Positions 35,085-43,700 of a stretch of DNA of 64,000 nucleotides are shown in pieces. Origin of the DNA: Polynucleobacter sp. AP-Nino-20-G2. GTDB taxonomy: Bacteria > Pseudomonadota > Gammaproteobacteria > Burkholderiales > Burkholderiaceae. Location: NCBI RefSeq assembly GCF_018688235.1, contig NZ_CP061313.1:1843130-1907129 (forward strand). The letters run 5' to 3'. Below the pieces are notes generated by a model. The model was not told where the DNA came from. It searched no databases and was given only the letters and a program-made list of their open reading frames with translations. A program made the translations under genes and the position numbers. Within the stretch, counting starts at the first letter, position 1, and each line of letters starts with the position of its first letter.

Positions 35085-36242
35085 TTACTTGCCACCGCGT
35101 GCGGTAATAATGTCTTGGGTCTGAATCACTTCACCCGTCTTATTACCCCATGCATTGCGGGTATAGGTGATCACAGCAGCGATATCGCCATCAGAAATCA
35201 CGCCAGCCCATTTAGGCATTGCATTTTTGCCGTTCAGCAAAATGTTATATTGACCTTCTTTAGGGCCGTTAACCACTTTGCTGCCATCCAATGCTGGGAA
35301 TGCACCAGCACCCTTGCCGTTAGGCTGATGGCATGCAGCGCAATTTGCTGCGTACACTTTTGCACCACGCTCTTTTTGCTCATCCAAGGTGTAGGCCTTT
35401 GAAGGATCATCAGAGGCGGCTGACATTTCTTTTTTCTTCTGTGCAACCCAAGCGCTGTAGTCTTCTTGTGACACCACTTTCACCACGATAGGCATGAAGG
35501 CGTGTTCAGCACCGCACAACTCTGAACACTGACCACGGAATGTGCCAATAGTGTCAGCACGGAACCATGTATCACGTACAAAACCTGGAATCGCATCTTG
35601 CTTAACGCCAAACGCTGGAATAGTCCACGCGTGAATCACGTCATTAGCAGTAGTAATCAAGCGAATTTTTTTTCCAACTGGCACAACCATTTCGTTGTCC
35701 ACTTCCATCAAATAGGTATTTGATTTTGGTGCCAAGTTGTTAATTGCTTCACGGGATGTCGACAAAGTAGACAAGAAGCTAATGCCCTCGCCCTCACCTT
35801 TGATGTAGTCGTAACCCCATTTCCACTGATAACCAGTAGTTTTAATCGTGATGTCTGAATTTGTAGTGTCTTTCATAGCCACAACTGTTTTAGTTGCTGG
35901 CAAAGCCATACCAATCACGATAAGCAAAGGAATCACTGTCCAAATAATTTCAACAGTGGTGCTCTCATGAAATGAGGCTGACTTATGACCCAAAGATTTG
36001 CGATGTTTCAAGATGGAGTAGAACATCACCCCAAAAACACCGATAAAAATCAATGCGCAGATGACCAACATCATCCAATGCAACCAATGGATTTCTTGCA
36101 TGATTTTGGTTGCTGGCGCAGCAAAATTGAGCTGATTGACAGCTGGGCCGCCAGGCATATTTTCTGCTGCATGTGCAAATGCAGTGCCGAAGGCTGCTAC
36201 TAAATAGAGCGAAGCCCTTGTGACTTTTCCAAATAAATTCAT
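35085..36242 (-). CDS. coxB: Cytochrome c oxidase subunit II with fused cytochrome c domain
   Basis: Subunit II accepts electrons from cytochrome c at the CuA centre. The 385-residue protein has a signal peptide, two helices, a cupredoxin domain with CuA ligands CSELCGAEHAFM near residue 238, and a C-terminal cytochrome c domain with CAACH near residue 302. This makes it the caa3-like form. It heads the oxidase operon behind a good promoter at 36332-36360. Confidence 0.98.
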   Translation of the reverse strand: MNLFGKVTRASLYLVAAFGTAFAHAAENMPGGPAVNQLNFAAPATKIMQEIHWLHWMMLVICALIFIGVFGVMFYSILKHRKSLGHKSASFHESTTVEIIWTVIPLLIVIGMALPATKTVVAMKDTTNSDITIKTTGYQWKWGYDYIKGEGEGISFLSTLSTSREAINNLAPKSNTYLMEVDNEMVVPVGKKIRLITTANDVIHAWTIPAFGVKQDAIPGFVRDTWFRADTIGTFRGQCSELCGAEHAFMPIVVKVVSQEDYSAWVAQKKKEMSAASDDPSKAYTLDEQKERGAKVYAANCAACHQPNGKGAGAFPALDGSKVVNGPKEGQYNILLNGKNAMPKWAGVISDGDIAAVITYTRNAWGNKTGEVIQTQDIITARGGK

Positions 36243-36331
36243 CTTATTCTCTGTTTATTGTCGTGAACTTCTGTGGCAATACAGCCCCAGATAGCCCAAA
36301 AAGCGGTATCAAGCCAATACATCCAGCAGAG

Positions 36332-36360
36332 ATTATAGGGTTAATTAAGTTCAACAACAA
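36332..36360 (-). promoter_or_regulatory. Sigma-70 promoter of the coxB operon
   Basis: On the minus strand: TTGTTG (36360-36355), 17 bases, TATAAT (36337-36332), giving a start about 36325 and an 80-base leader. A palindrome AGTGATCACT at 36408-36417 lies about 50 bases upstream; whether it is an operator is unknown. Confidence 0.65.
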
Positions 36361-36422
36361 ACCAGGTAAACCAGGCTTGCCTCAATCTTGATAAAGGTTT
36401 TAATGATAGTGATCACTTACAC

Positions 36423-37229
36423 TTAAGCAGAATCACTCCTAGTCTTGCGCTGGATTTGATTTAGATCAATATAGGCCACATGGTCCTCCGCTTTAGCCAG
36501 GTGCTTACCAATCACCCAAGCGTGTCCATAAACCACTTCTAAGGTCAGTTTTTTGGGTAATTTATCCCCAAAAAAGGGGCTTTCGATGCCTGATTCAATC
36601 ATTTTGAGCGCTTTGGCGTCGGCTAGCAAAACCGCATCTGACTCGTAATCCAACTTCAAAAACTCCATATCCATCACTGGGTCAGAAAAACGTTCCCCCA
36701 AAAGAGCGTCTCCCATATCGTGCATATCCCATGGGTTTGCCAATTTTTTTAAAGCAATCTGTTGTGGTGTGTCGCCAGCCATATAAAGCTCTTTAGCCGT
36801 ATCCGGCCCTAAATAACTCAATGTGAGTAAACCACCCTCTTTGAGTACACGCCAACATTCCTGCAAGAAATGCTTTGGATCAGGCAAATCCTGAATCAAT
36901 AAAACGCTAAATACTAAATCTACTGAATTATTTGGAAGATCAAGGCGACCCGTTTTTTGATAGCTCGCCAAGGAAACGGTAGGTGCGACCTTAAAGCCAG
37001 AACTCCACAAACGAGAGACCTTCAATTTCAACCGTTCCCACGCGGACAGGTCAGACTCTGGCGCACTATGAAATCGAATGCCAGGAAAACGTTTCGCCAA
37101 AAAATGAGCGTGCCGCCCGGAGAAATCCGGAATGACTAAGACATCCTTTACTTGCATCTTCACGATGTCTAATTTTTGCAACATACGGTCTGCAATTTCA
37201 TCCTGAAGCCATCTGATTGATTGGGTCAT
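36423..37229 (-). CDS. BioC-like SAM-dependent methyltransferase
   Basis: I choose ATG 37229 (MTQSIRWLQDEIADRML), giving 268 residues; an upstream start at 37388 would run through the divergent comF gene. It has a class-I methyltransferase fold, with LVIPDFSGRHAHFLAK as a degenerate SAM motif, LPNNSVDLVFSVLLIQDL as motif II and LKEGGLLTLSYLGPDT as motif III. The overall layout is like BioC, malonyl-ACP O-methyltransferase of biotin synthesis, but no bio gene is adjacent. TATACT lies six bases before the ATG and there is no Shine-Dalgarno sequence. Confidence 0.8.
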   Translation of the reverse strand: MTQSIRWLQDEIADRMLQKLDIVKMQVKDVLVIPDFSGRHAHFLAKRFPGIRFHSAPESDLSAWERLKLKVSRLWSSGFKVAPTVSLASYQKTGRLDLPNNSVDLVFSVLLIQDLPDPKHFLQECWRVLKEGGLLTLSYLGPDTAKELYMAGDTPQQIALKKLANPWDMHDMGDALLGERFSDPVMDMEFLKLDYESDAVLLADAKALKMIESGIESPFFGDKLPKKLTLEVVYGHAWVIGKHLAKAEDHVAYIDLNQIQRKTRSDSA

Positions 37230-37235
37230 TGGCTC

Positions 37236-37241
37236 AGTATA
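37236..37241 (-). promoter_or_regulatory. Candidate leaderless -10 (TATACT) of the methyltransferase gene
   Basis: On the minus strand TATACT is followed by GAGCCA and ATG 37229. The hexamer belongs to the palindrome AGTATACT (36-43), which also gives a TATACT on the plus strand nine bases before the comF ATG, so one palindrome may serve both genes. Confidence 0.5.
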
Positions 37242-37252
37242 CTCAGCGCCCG

Positions 37253-37996
37253 ATGCGAATATTTGAGAATATTTTTCAAGCGATAAGCTCGCATCTTCTG
37301 CCAAGCGCATGCATCGTTTGCGAGGCCTATCAGCAGCAGACCTTGTGCACTCAATGCGCCGACTTATTGGCCGCCGAGCAACTCTCACACTATGAGTGCT
37401 GCCAACAATGCGGCATTACCTTACTCGCGAGTGAGATTACTCAACAGCGATGTCAAGAGTGCCAATTGAATTCACCTTATTTTGATGAAACCTACTGCTT
37501 AGATCGCTATCACGGAAAACTGCAGAGAGCCCTGCATCAACTGAAATATCAGAAGCGCCTAGCATGCGCACATGGACTAAGCGCTGCTTGGAATCAGTTA
37601 ATGAATGAACAAATAAGAGATGTCCAGGCAAGTTATTTGCTGCCAGTGCCATTAAGCCAAGAAAAACTTTGCTTGCGTGGCTTCAATCAAAGCTGGGAAT
37701 TGGCCAGAAGAATTCAATGCGCGCCTCATATCCATCAATCCCCCTTCATCTTGAAGCGTCATCACCACACCCTGCATCAAGCCAATGAAAGTCGACTCAA
37801 TCGACATAAGTCAATTCAGGGAATGTTTTATGTCAATCCAAAATACCAATATCAACTAGAGAACCAAACAGTGATCGTATTTGATGATGTCATGACTACT
37901 GGCGCCACCTTAAATGAAATCGCCCGCATTCTGAAGGACAATGGCGTATCTCGTGTTATTAATTGGGTTCTATTAAGAACACTCCGTCAAGCATGA
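37253..37996 (+). CDS. comF: ComF-family phosphoribosyltransferase-like protein
   Basis: ComF proteins are linked to DNA uptake or to processing of imported DNA. I use ATG 37253, giving 247 residues; a start at 37217 overlaps the divergent gene. The N-terminus has zinc-finger cysteines (CIVCEAYQQQTLCTQC, then CCQQCG and CQEC). The C-terminus has a PRPP-binding-type loop (VFDDVMTTGATLNE). Full length. trmL follows after 25 bases. Confidence 0.9.
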   Translation: MRIFENIFQAISSHLLPSACIVCEAYQQQTLCTQCADLLAAEQLSHYECCQQCGITLLASEITQQRCQECQLNSPYFDETYCLDRYHGKLQRALHQLKYQKRLACAHGLSAAWNQLMNEQIRDVQASYLLPVPLSQEKLCLRGFNQSWELARRIQCAPHIHQSPFILKRHHHTLHQANESRLNRHKSIQGMFYVNPKYQYQLENQTVIVFDDVMTTGATLNEIARILKDNGVSRVINWVLLRTLRQA

Positions 37997-38021
37997 TGGA
38001 GAACAGCGCAAAGAGCAGAGC

Positions 38022-38492
38022 ATGTTTAATATTGTTTTATTCGAACCAGAAATTCCACCCAATACTGGGAACATCATTCGTCTGTGCGCGAATACTGGCG
38101 CCAAGCTTCATTTGATTGAGCCGCTAGGCTTTCCGATGGAGGATGCCAAACTGCGTAGAGCTGGCCTGGACTATCACGAGTTCGCTAGAGTCAAAGTTCA
38201 TCAGAACTGGGCGCAATTTCTTGCGAATGAACAGCCCAATCCTGAGCGCATGTTTGCACTGACTACTAAAGGATCCGGCAAGTTCCATGACGGCAAATAC
38301 TTACCGGAAGATTATTTTGTCTTTGGCTCCGAGACCAAAGGAATTACTGAAGAAGTAAGAAGCTCTATCCCCAAGCCAAACCAGATGCGTTTAGCGATGC
38401 AAGACAGCAGCCGTAGCTTGAATCTCTCGAATACTGTTGCTATTGTGGTTTACGAAGCCTGGCGCCAGAATGGGCTTGCTGGCGGAAACTAA
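38022..38492 (+). CDS. trmL: tRNA (cytidine(34)-2'-O)-methyltransferase
   Basis: TrmL methylates the ribose of the wobble base in leucine tRNAs. The 156-residue SPOUT protein has PEIPPNTGNIIRLCANTG at the N-terminus, FGSETKGI in the middle and the knot motif MQDSSRSLNLSNTVAIVVYEA near the end. Full length. An AGAGCAGAG-like Shine-Dalgarno region precedes it. It converges on gpsA with seven bases between stops. Confidence 0.95.
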   Translation: MFNIVLFEPEIPPNTGNIIRLCANTGAKLHLIEPLGFPMEDAKLRRAGLDYHEFARVKVHQNWAQFLANEQPNPERMFALTTKGSGKFHDGKYLPEDYFVFGSETKGITEEVRSSIPKPNQMRLAMQDSSRSLNLSNTVAIVVYEAWRQNGLAGGN

Positions 38493-38499
38493 TCGAAGA

Positions 38500-39522
38500 T
38501 CAGGATTCTACTTTGGGGTCGCGCCCCATTAATTTTTTTACCGCTTCTTTTGGAGCAAGCTTTCCAGATAACACCTCACCCATCATGGCAGTAATGGGCA
38601 TCTCTACCCCCAAACGCTCAGCCAGATTGCCAACAGCAGAGGCACATAAAACACCTTCAGCCACATGACCTAAGCTTCCTAAAATTTCCGGCAAAGATTT
38701 TCCTGCAGCAAGAGCAAGACCAACGCGACGGTTACGCGATAAATCCCCAGTGGCAGTCAAAATTAAATCGCCAACACCAGTCAATCCCATGCAAGTTTCT
38801 GGTCGGCCGCCAGCCGCTTTTACCAAACGCATCATTTCCGCAAGGCCGCGTGTCAATACAGCAGCGCGAGCGTTAAGACCTAAATCCAAACCATCGCCTA
38901 TACCGGCGGCAATTGCTAATACGTTTTTAATGGCGCCGCCCAACTCAACGCCCACCAAATCATCGCTAGCGTAAATACGCATATTGCCGTGATGAAAAGC
39001 AGCTTGAACAATGTCACACAGGGAATTGGATTGACTTGCTACCGTAAGCGCGCAAGGCATGCCATTGCCAACCTCTTGAGCAAAGCTAGGGCCAGAAAGT
39101 GCGCCATAGGCATGATGCAATCCATGGCTGTGCAATTGGTCCTCGCGCTCAACCACTTGATGCGGCAATAAGGTAGTACTCGGCTCAAGACCTTTGCATA
39201 GCCAAACGATATTGAGCGGATGTTTAGCAATCCGCAATACCTGTGTAACCGTCTCCGACAACCCGGACATTGGTGTCGCAATTACCAAAAGATCATTTTC
39301 TGAGAGGCGCTCGATAGCGCGCTCTAAATTAGCCTCTAACACCAGGCCCTTAGGCAAAACAACGCCGGGCAAATAGCCAGCGTTTTCACCCGTCTTTTGA
39401 ATGTCGTCTAACTGCTGCGAGCTACGCGACCACAAACATACAGCGCCTGGCTCAAGATGGCGTGCGGCTTGCGCAGCCATGGCAGTACCCCAGGATCCAG
39501 CTCCAAGCAGCGTCACTTTCAT
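38500..39522 (-). CDS. gpsA: Glycerol-3-phosphate dehydrogenase [NAD(P)+]
   Basis: GpsA reduces dihydroxyacetone phosphate to glycerol-3-phosphate for phospholipid synthesis. The 340-residue protein starts MKVTLLGAGSWGTAMA with the Rossmann glycine motif at residues 7-12. GALSGPSFAQEV lies near residue 145 and the catalytic lysine in GGAIKNVLAIAAGI near 200. It is the last gene of the rhodanese-grxC-secB-gpsA unit, 24 bases after secB. Confidence 0.98.
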   Translation of the reverse strand: MKVTLLGAGSWGTAMAAQAARHLEPGAVCLWSRSSQQLDDIQKTGENAGYLPGVVLPKGLVLEANLERAIERLSENDLLVIATPMSGLSETVTQVLRIAKHPLNIVWLCKGLEPSTTLLPHQVVEREDQLHSHGLHHAYGALSGPSFAQEVGNGMPCALTVASQSNSLCDIVQAAFHHGNMRIYASDDLVGVELGGAIKNVLAIAAGIGDGLDLGLNARAAVLTRGLAEMMRLVKAAGGRPETCMGLTGVGDLILTATGDLSRNRRVGLALAAGKSLPEILGSLGHVAEGVLCASAVGNLAERLGVEMPITAMMGEVLSGKLAPKEAVKKLMGRDPKVES

Positions 39523-39546
39523 GATCTGTGGACCTTTCGCGTGGAT

Positions 39547-40050
39547 TTAGTTAGGAAGCTTTCCCTTGCCTTCCTCGGCAGCAGCTTGCTGAGCCTGCAT
39601 GATGCGGTGCTCATACATACCGTGGAAATTGATTTCATTTAAATGAATCGGCTGAAAGCCTGCGCGACTAATAGTGTCGGCAATATTGGAGCGCAAGTAT
39701 GGATACAAAATCGTTGGGCAAGCAATGCCTAACATTGGATCGATTTGCTCCGGAGGAATATTGCTGAACTCAAAGATTCCAGCTTGCTTTGCTTCAACCA
39801 AAAAGAGAACTTTGCTCTCCACCTTGGCAGTAACCGTCGCAATTAAAGCGACTTCAAAAATTTCATCACTCAAACGAGTGACGGCAACATCAACCTCAAC
39901 CTCTACCTGAGGCTCAGCTGCCACCAATAAAATTTGCGGGGCATTTGGTTGCTCTAAAGAAAGATCTTTGAGATAGATGCGCTGAATACGAAATCCAGGC
40001 TCTTTAGAGTTATCAGCACTGTCTGGTGTTGGGATAGATTGTTCAGTCAT
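39547..40050 (-). CDS. secB: Protein-export chaperone SecB
   Basis: SecB keeps precursor proteins unfolded and hands them to SecA. The 167-residue protein has the typical core FRIQRIYLKDLSLEQPN, the SecA-binding acidic stretch and GIACPTILYPYLR with the PINFHGMYEHR-like variant LNEINFHGMYEHR near the C-terminus. Slightly long N- and C-terminal tails. It sits between grxC and gpsA, the usual order. Confidence 0.97.
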   Translation of the reverse strand: MTEQSIPTPDSADNSKEPGFRIQRIYLKDLSLEQPNAPQILLVAAEPQVEVEVDVAVTRLSDEIFEVALIATVTAKVESKVLFLVEAKQAGIFEFSNIPPEQIDPMLGIACPTILYPYLRSNIADTISRAGFQPIHLNEINFHGMYEHRIMQAQQAAAEEGKGKLPN

Positions 40051-40071
40051 TGCAAACTTTCAGAATAATTT

Positions 40072-40326
40072 TTAAGCCAATAATGGGTCAAGTTGTCCAG
40101 CACGATCAAGGGCGACTAAATCGTCATACCCGCCAACATGTGTTTCGCCAATATAAATTTGCGGAACTGTGCGTCGGCCAGTGCGGGTCATCATGATGTC
40201 GCGTTGTGCGGGATCACGATCAATCAAAATCTTTTCTAGATTCGCGACACCTTTTTTTTGCAACAGCTTTTCTGCCATGACGCAATATGGGCAAACTTGG
40301 GTGCTATACATCGTAACTAAGGGCAT
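40072..40326 (-). CDS. grxC: Glutaredoxin 3
   Basis: Grx3 reduces protein disulfides using glutathione. The 84-residue protein has the dithiol active site CPYC (Cys12, Cys15), the cis-proline TVPQIYIG and the glycine pair GGYDDL for glutathione binding. It lies between the rhodanese gene and secB. Glutathione synthesis genes are at 46-48 kb in this window. Confidence 0.97.
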   Translation of the reverse strand: MPLVTMYSTQVCPYCVMAEKLLQKKGVANLEKILIDRDPAQRDIMMTRTGRRTVPQIYIGETHVGGYDDLVALDRAGQLDPLLA

Positions 40327-40342
40327 ATCAGACGCTCGAAAA

Positions 40343-40756
40343 TTATTTAACTAGTGGAAGAGCTGCGGATTGCCAAGCCTGAACGCCGCCGTCCAAAATC
40401 CCAACCTCAGCAAAACCTAACTTTTGAGCCTCGGCAAGGGCTTTACGCGAGCTCACGCCAGTCTCGCAAACCAAAATCAATGGGTGCTTACGATCTAGTT
40501 TGAGCTTATCAATGCCAGCAGTGAGCTGGGCTGCAGATAGGTTTTTAGCGCCTGGCAAATGACCGGCTTTAAATGCCGCCTCGGGGCGTAAATCTAAAAC
40601 AGAGGCTTTGCGACGATTCATCCAAATGGTTGCCTCGGTAGCCGATAAGCCTTTTCCGCTAATAAGCGTAGATAATGTAGGCAGGAAAAGCGCTAAGCCC
40701 GTTACTACTAAAAGGGCGATAAGCGCTAAATTATCAATTTGCGTGAGAAAGTTCAT
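40343..40756 (-). CDS. Membrane-anchored rhodanese-like sulfurtransferase
   Basis: I choose ATG 40756 (MNFLTQIDN), giving 137 residues, because a perfect -10 TATAAT lies exactly six bases before it; a GTG one codon upstream is possible. One N-terminal helix (about residues 10-34) precedes a rhodanese domain with the active cysteine in LILVCETGVSSRKA (near residue 97). It resembles YibN, found upstream of grxC-secB in proteobacteria. Divergent from gpmA. Confidence 0.93.
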   Translation of the reverse strand: MNFLTQIDNLALIALLVVTGLALFLPTLSTLISGKGLSATEATIWMNRRKASVLDLRPEAAFKAGHLPGAKNLSAAQLTAGIDKLKLDRKHPLILVCETGVSSRKALAEAQKLGFAEVGILDGGVQAWQSAALPLVK

Positions 40757-40762
40757 CACCGG

Positions 40763-40768
40763 ATTATA
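40763..40768 (-). promoter_or_regulatory. Candidate leaderless -10 (TATAAT) of the rhodanese gene
   Basis: A consensus TATAAT on the minus strand is followed by CCGGTG and ATG 40756. No Shine-Dalgarno sequence is present. It overlaps by two bases the opposite-strand TAGAAT of gpmA. Confidence 0.55.
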
Positions 40769-40772
40769 GAAT
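40767..40772 (+). promoter_or_regulatory. Candidate leaderless -10 (TAGAAT) of gpmA
   Basis: TAGAAT is followed by GGCTCT and ATG 40779. No Shine-Dalgarno sequence. The two divergent -10 hexamers overlap, so RNA polymerase could use only one at a time. Confidence 0.5.
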
Positions 40773-40778
40773 GGCTCT

Positions 40779-41468
40779 ATGAAACAACTTGTCCTTATTC
40801 GTCATGGCGAATCCGCCTGGAACCTTGAAAACCGCTTCACTGGCTGGGCGGACGTTGACTTAACCCCAAAAGGGACAGAGCAGGCCCTGGCCGCTGGTGA
40901 AAACCTCAGAAAAGCAGGCTATGAGTTCGATGTTGCTTACACCTCAGTTTTAAGACGGGCAATTCGCACTCTTTGGCATGTACAGGACACCATGGATTTG
41001 ATGTGGCTCCCAGTTGTCCATAGCTGGAGATTAAATGAGCGTCATTACGGCGCCCTAACCGGATTAAATAAGGCCGAGACTGCCGCCCAATATGGAGATG
41101 CACAAGTACACATTTGGCGTCGCTCCTATGACGTACGCCCTCCATTGCTGGAAACTGGCGATGACCGTAATCCACAAAACGATCGCCGCTATGAAAAACT
41201 CAGCCCTTCAGACATTCCATTAGGCGAATGCTTAAAAGACAACGTCGAGCGAGTTTTGCCACTTTGGAATGAATCCATAGCCCCAGCCCTCAAAGCGGGC
41301 AAACGAGTGTTGCTCGTTGCGCACGGAAACAGCATCCGCTCTTTAATTAAATACCTAGATCAGGTATCTGACGAAGACATTATGGAAATTAATGTCCCCA
41401 ACGGCATCCCTCTCGTTTATGAGCTGGATGACAACCTCAAACCGATTCAACACTTTTATTTGGATTAG
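40779..41468 (+). CDS. gpmA: 2,3-bisphosphoglycerate-dependent phosphoglycerate mutase
   Basis: GpmA interconverts 3- and 2-phosphoglycerate in glycolysis. The 229-residue protein starts MKQLVLIRHGESAWN with the phosphorylated His9. RHYGALTGLNK lies near residue 88 and the second catalytic histidine in LVAHGNSIRS near 182. Full length. ctpA and moeB follow on the same strand, a common betaproteobacterial order. Confidence 0.98.
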   Translation: MKQLVLIRHGESAWNLENRFTGWADVDLTPKGTEQALAAGENLRKAGYEFDVAYTSVLRRAIRTLWHVQDTMDLMWLPVVHSWRLNERHYGALTGLNKAETAAQYGDAQVHIWRRSYDVRPPLLETGDDRNPQNDRRYEKLSPSDIPLGECLKDNVERVLPLWNESIAPALKAGKRVLLVAHGNSIRSLIKYLDQVSDEDIMEINVPNGIPLVYELDDNLKPIQHFYLD

Positions 41469-41480
41469 GGTAAAAAAAGC

Positions 41481-42914
41481 ATGCGCGTATTTCTGAAGAA
41501 CTTTGCCCTAGTCACTGCTGGCTTAATCGCCGGGGTTGCAGCAACCATTCAATTATCGGCAACCGCCCAACAAGGCGCCACATTGCCTCTAGATGAGCTG
41601 CGCACTTTATCGAATGTCTTTGCTCAAATTAAACGTGAGTATGTCGAGCCTATTGAGGACAAACAGTTACTAACGGATGCCGTCAAAGGCATGGTGAGCA
41701 GTCTTGATCCGCACTCTACCTATTTAGATAAAAAAGATTTCTCTGAAATGCAGGAGCAAACAAGCGGGAAGTTTGCGGGCCTCGGTATTGAAATCACTTC
41801 TGAAGATGGCGTAGTTAAAGTACTCAATCCGATTGAAGACAGTCCCGCAGCGCATGCTGGACTACAGGCCGGTGATTTAATTACTCGCCTGGATGACAAG
41901 CCTGTACGAGGTATGTCTCTTGATAAGGCAGTGCGCACGATGCGCGGCACACCAGGCACGAAAATTACTTTGACCGTATTTCGTAAGAGTGAAGAGCGCA
42001 GCTTCCCTGTAACCATTACCCGCGCTGAAATTAAAGTGCAATCTGTTAAAGCCAGGATTTTGGATAACGATATCGCTTGGGTGAGAGTCACTAGCTTTCA
42101 AGAGCGCACTGTTCCTGATTTGGCGAAGAAGTTAATTGAACTCGCCAATCAAGATCCGAAAATGAAGGGCATCATCCTTGATCTGAGAAACAATGGTGGT
42201 GGCTTACTTCAAGGCGCTGTTGGCGTTGCCGCAGCCTTTCTGCCTGCTGATGCAGTCATCGTCTCGACCAAAGGTCAAACACCAGACTCTAAGCAGGTAT
42301 TTAATGCGACGCCTGCTATGTACCGCCTGAGCGAGGCTGGCGATCCTTTGGCCGGTGTTCCTGCCATGTTTAAAAAGCTGCCAATGGTCGTATTGGTCAA
42401 TGCGTACTCAGCATCTGCCTCCGAAATTGTCGCGGGCGCCTTGCAGGATTACAAACGCGCAACCATTATTGGTAAAACCACTTTTGGTAAGGGCTCCGTA
42501 CAAACAGTACGTCCTCTAACAAATGATTCCGCTTTAAAAATTACAACGGCGTATTACTACACGCCTACTGGCAGATCCATTCAAGCCTATGGCATTAAGC
42601 CGGATATCGCAGTCGATCAAAACAAAGATGGTGATCCAGATGATGTGTTGATTACTCGCGAAATTGACAGTGAGAAGCATCTGCGCAATAAGCAGTCATC
42701 CGAAGAAAAGCTGATTGCTGATCGCGAGAAGCGTCGCCTTGAGGAGCTACAGCGCATTGAAGAGAAAAATGCCAAGAAGACTCCTGAAGAAAAAGAAAAA
42801 GAGAAGTCCAAGAAACCTACCGAACTTGGTAGTGCTGATGACTTCATGCTTTCCCAGGCTGTGGCTTTTATCAATGGTGAGCCCGTGAAGCGCTCTGCTT
42901 CAAAACTCGAGTAA
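41481..42914 (+). CDS. ctpA: Carboxyl-terminal processing serine protease (S41)
   Basis: This periplasmic protease trims or degrades envelope proteins. The 477-residue protein has an N-terminal signal or anchor segment (about residues 8-30), a PDZ domain near 95-170 (GLGIEIT, DSPAAHAGLQAGD) and an S41 domain. The serine motif is SASASE near residue 310 and the lysine is in TFGKGSVQ near 338. A highly charged stretch (about residues 405-450, rich in Glu and Lys) precedes the C-terminus. It follows gpmA by 12 bases. Confidence 0.95.
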   Translation: MRVFLKNFALVTAGLIAGVAATIQLSATAQQGATLPLDELRTLSNVFAQIKREYVEPIEDKQLLTDAVKGMVSSLDPHSTYLDKKDFSEMQEQTSGKFAGLGIEITSEDGVVKVLNPIEDSPAAHAGLQAGDLITRLDDKPVRGMSLDKAVRTMRGTPGTKITLTVFRKSEERSFPVTITRAEIKVQSVKARILDNDIAWVRVTSFQERTVPDLAKKLIELANQDPKMKGIILDLRNNGGGLLQGAVGVAAAFLPADAVIVSTKGQTPDSKQVFNATPAMYRLSEAGDPLAGVPAMFKKLPMVVLVNAYSASASEIVAGALQDYKRATIIGKTTFGKGSVQTVRPLTNDSALKITTAYYYTPTGRSIQAYGIKPDIAVDQNKDGDPDDVLITREIDSEKHLRNKQSSEEKLIADREKRRLEELQRIEEKNAKKTPEEKEKEKSKKPTELGSADDFMLSQAVAFINGEPVKRSASKLE

Positions 42915-42937
42915 GCGCTTCCTTGGCTTTATTCAAT

Positions 42938-43696
42938 ATGAATGATGAGCAGCTACTTCGCTACTCGAGGCATCTCCTCCTCGAGGAAATTGATGTCGCA
43001 GGACAAGAAAAGGTTCTAAGCTCGCACGTCCTCATCATTGGTGCGGGTGGCTTAGGCAGTGCAGCAGCGCCCTACATTGCCGCTGCTGGCGCAGGAAAGA
43101 TCACTTTAGTAGATCACGATCAAGTTGAATTGACTAACCTGCAACGTCAAATCATGCATTCTCAAGACTCTCTTGGGAAAAGCAAAGTGGAGTCAGGCAA
43201 GCTGTTCTTGCAAAGCCTTAACTCAAATTTGGTGATAAACGCCATTCAGGAAAAAGCATCCGAAGCTTTACTTAACTCATTACTACCCACTGTTGATGTT
43301 GTCTTGGATTGCACTGATAACTTCGCAACGCGCCATCTAATTAATGCTGCCTGCTTCAAGCATCACATTCCATTGGTCTCTGGCTCGGCATTGAAGTTTG
43401 ACGGTCAATTGAGTGTGTTTGACTTTAGAAGTGATTCCTCACCTTGCTATGCCTGCCTCTTTTCACCAGATGAGCAATTTGAGGAAGTCAGTTGCGCCAG
43501 CATGGGCATCTTCTCACCCCTAGTGGGAATTATTGGCGCCATGCAGGCAGCTCAAGCCTTACAAATTCTGATTGGGTTTGGCCAGCCATTGGTTGGAAGA
43601 ATGCTACTGTGGAATGCACTCAATACCCAGATTAATGAAATTCGAATTTCTAGAAATCCTGAATGCCCCGTTTGTGGGCAGCGTCACTCGGCCTAA
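42938..43696 (+). CDS. moeB: MoeB/ThiF-family adenylyltransferase
   Basis: These E1-like enzymes adenylate the C-terminus of MoaD or ThiS for sulfur transfer in molybdopterin or thiamine synthesis. I choose ATG 42938 rather than the TTG five codons before. The 252-residue protein starts MNDEQLLRYSRHLLL, has GAGGLGSAAAPYIAAAG for ATP binding, the arginine finger in NLQRQ, and zinc cysteines CYAC and CPVC. Context does not decide between MoeB and ThiF. It converges on ptsI with four bases between. Confidence 0.92.
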   Translation: MNDEQLLRYSRHLLLEEIDVAGQEKVLSSHVLIIGAGGLGSAAAPYIAAAGAGKITLVDHDQVELTNLQRQIMHSQDSLGKSKVESGKLFLQSLNSNLVINAIQEKASEALLNSLLPTVDVVLDCTDNFATRHLINAACFKHHIPLVSGSALKFDGQLSVFDFRSDSSPCYACLFSPDEQFEEVSCASMGIFSPLVGIIGAMQAAQALQILIGFGQPLVGRMLLWNALNTQINEIRISRNPECPVCGQRHSA

Positions 43697-43700
43697 GCTA

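Noticed and set aside
36408..36417. Palindrome AGTGATCACT upstream of the cox promoter
   Set aside because: Too short to assign to a regulator; it does not match FNR or CRP consensus.
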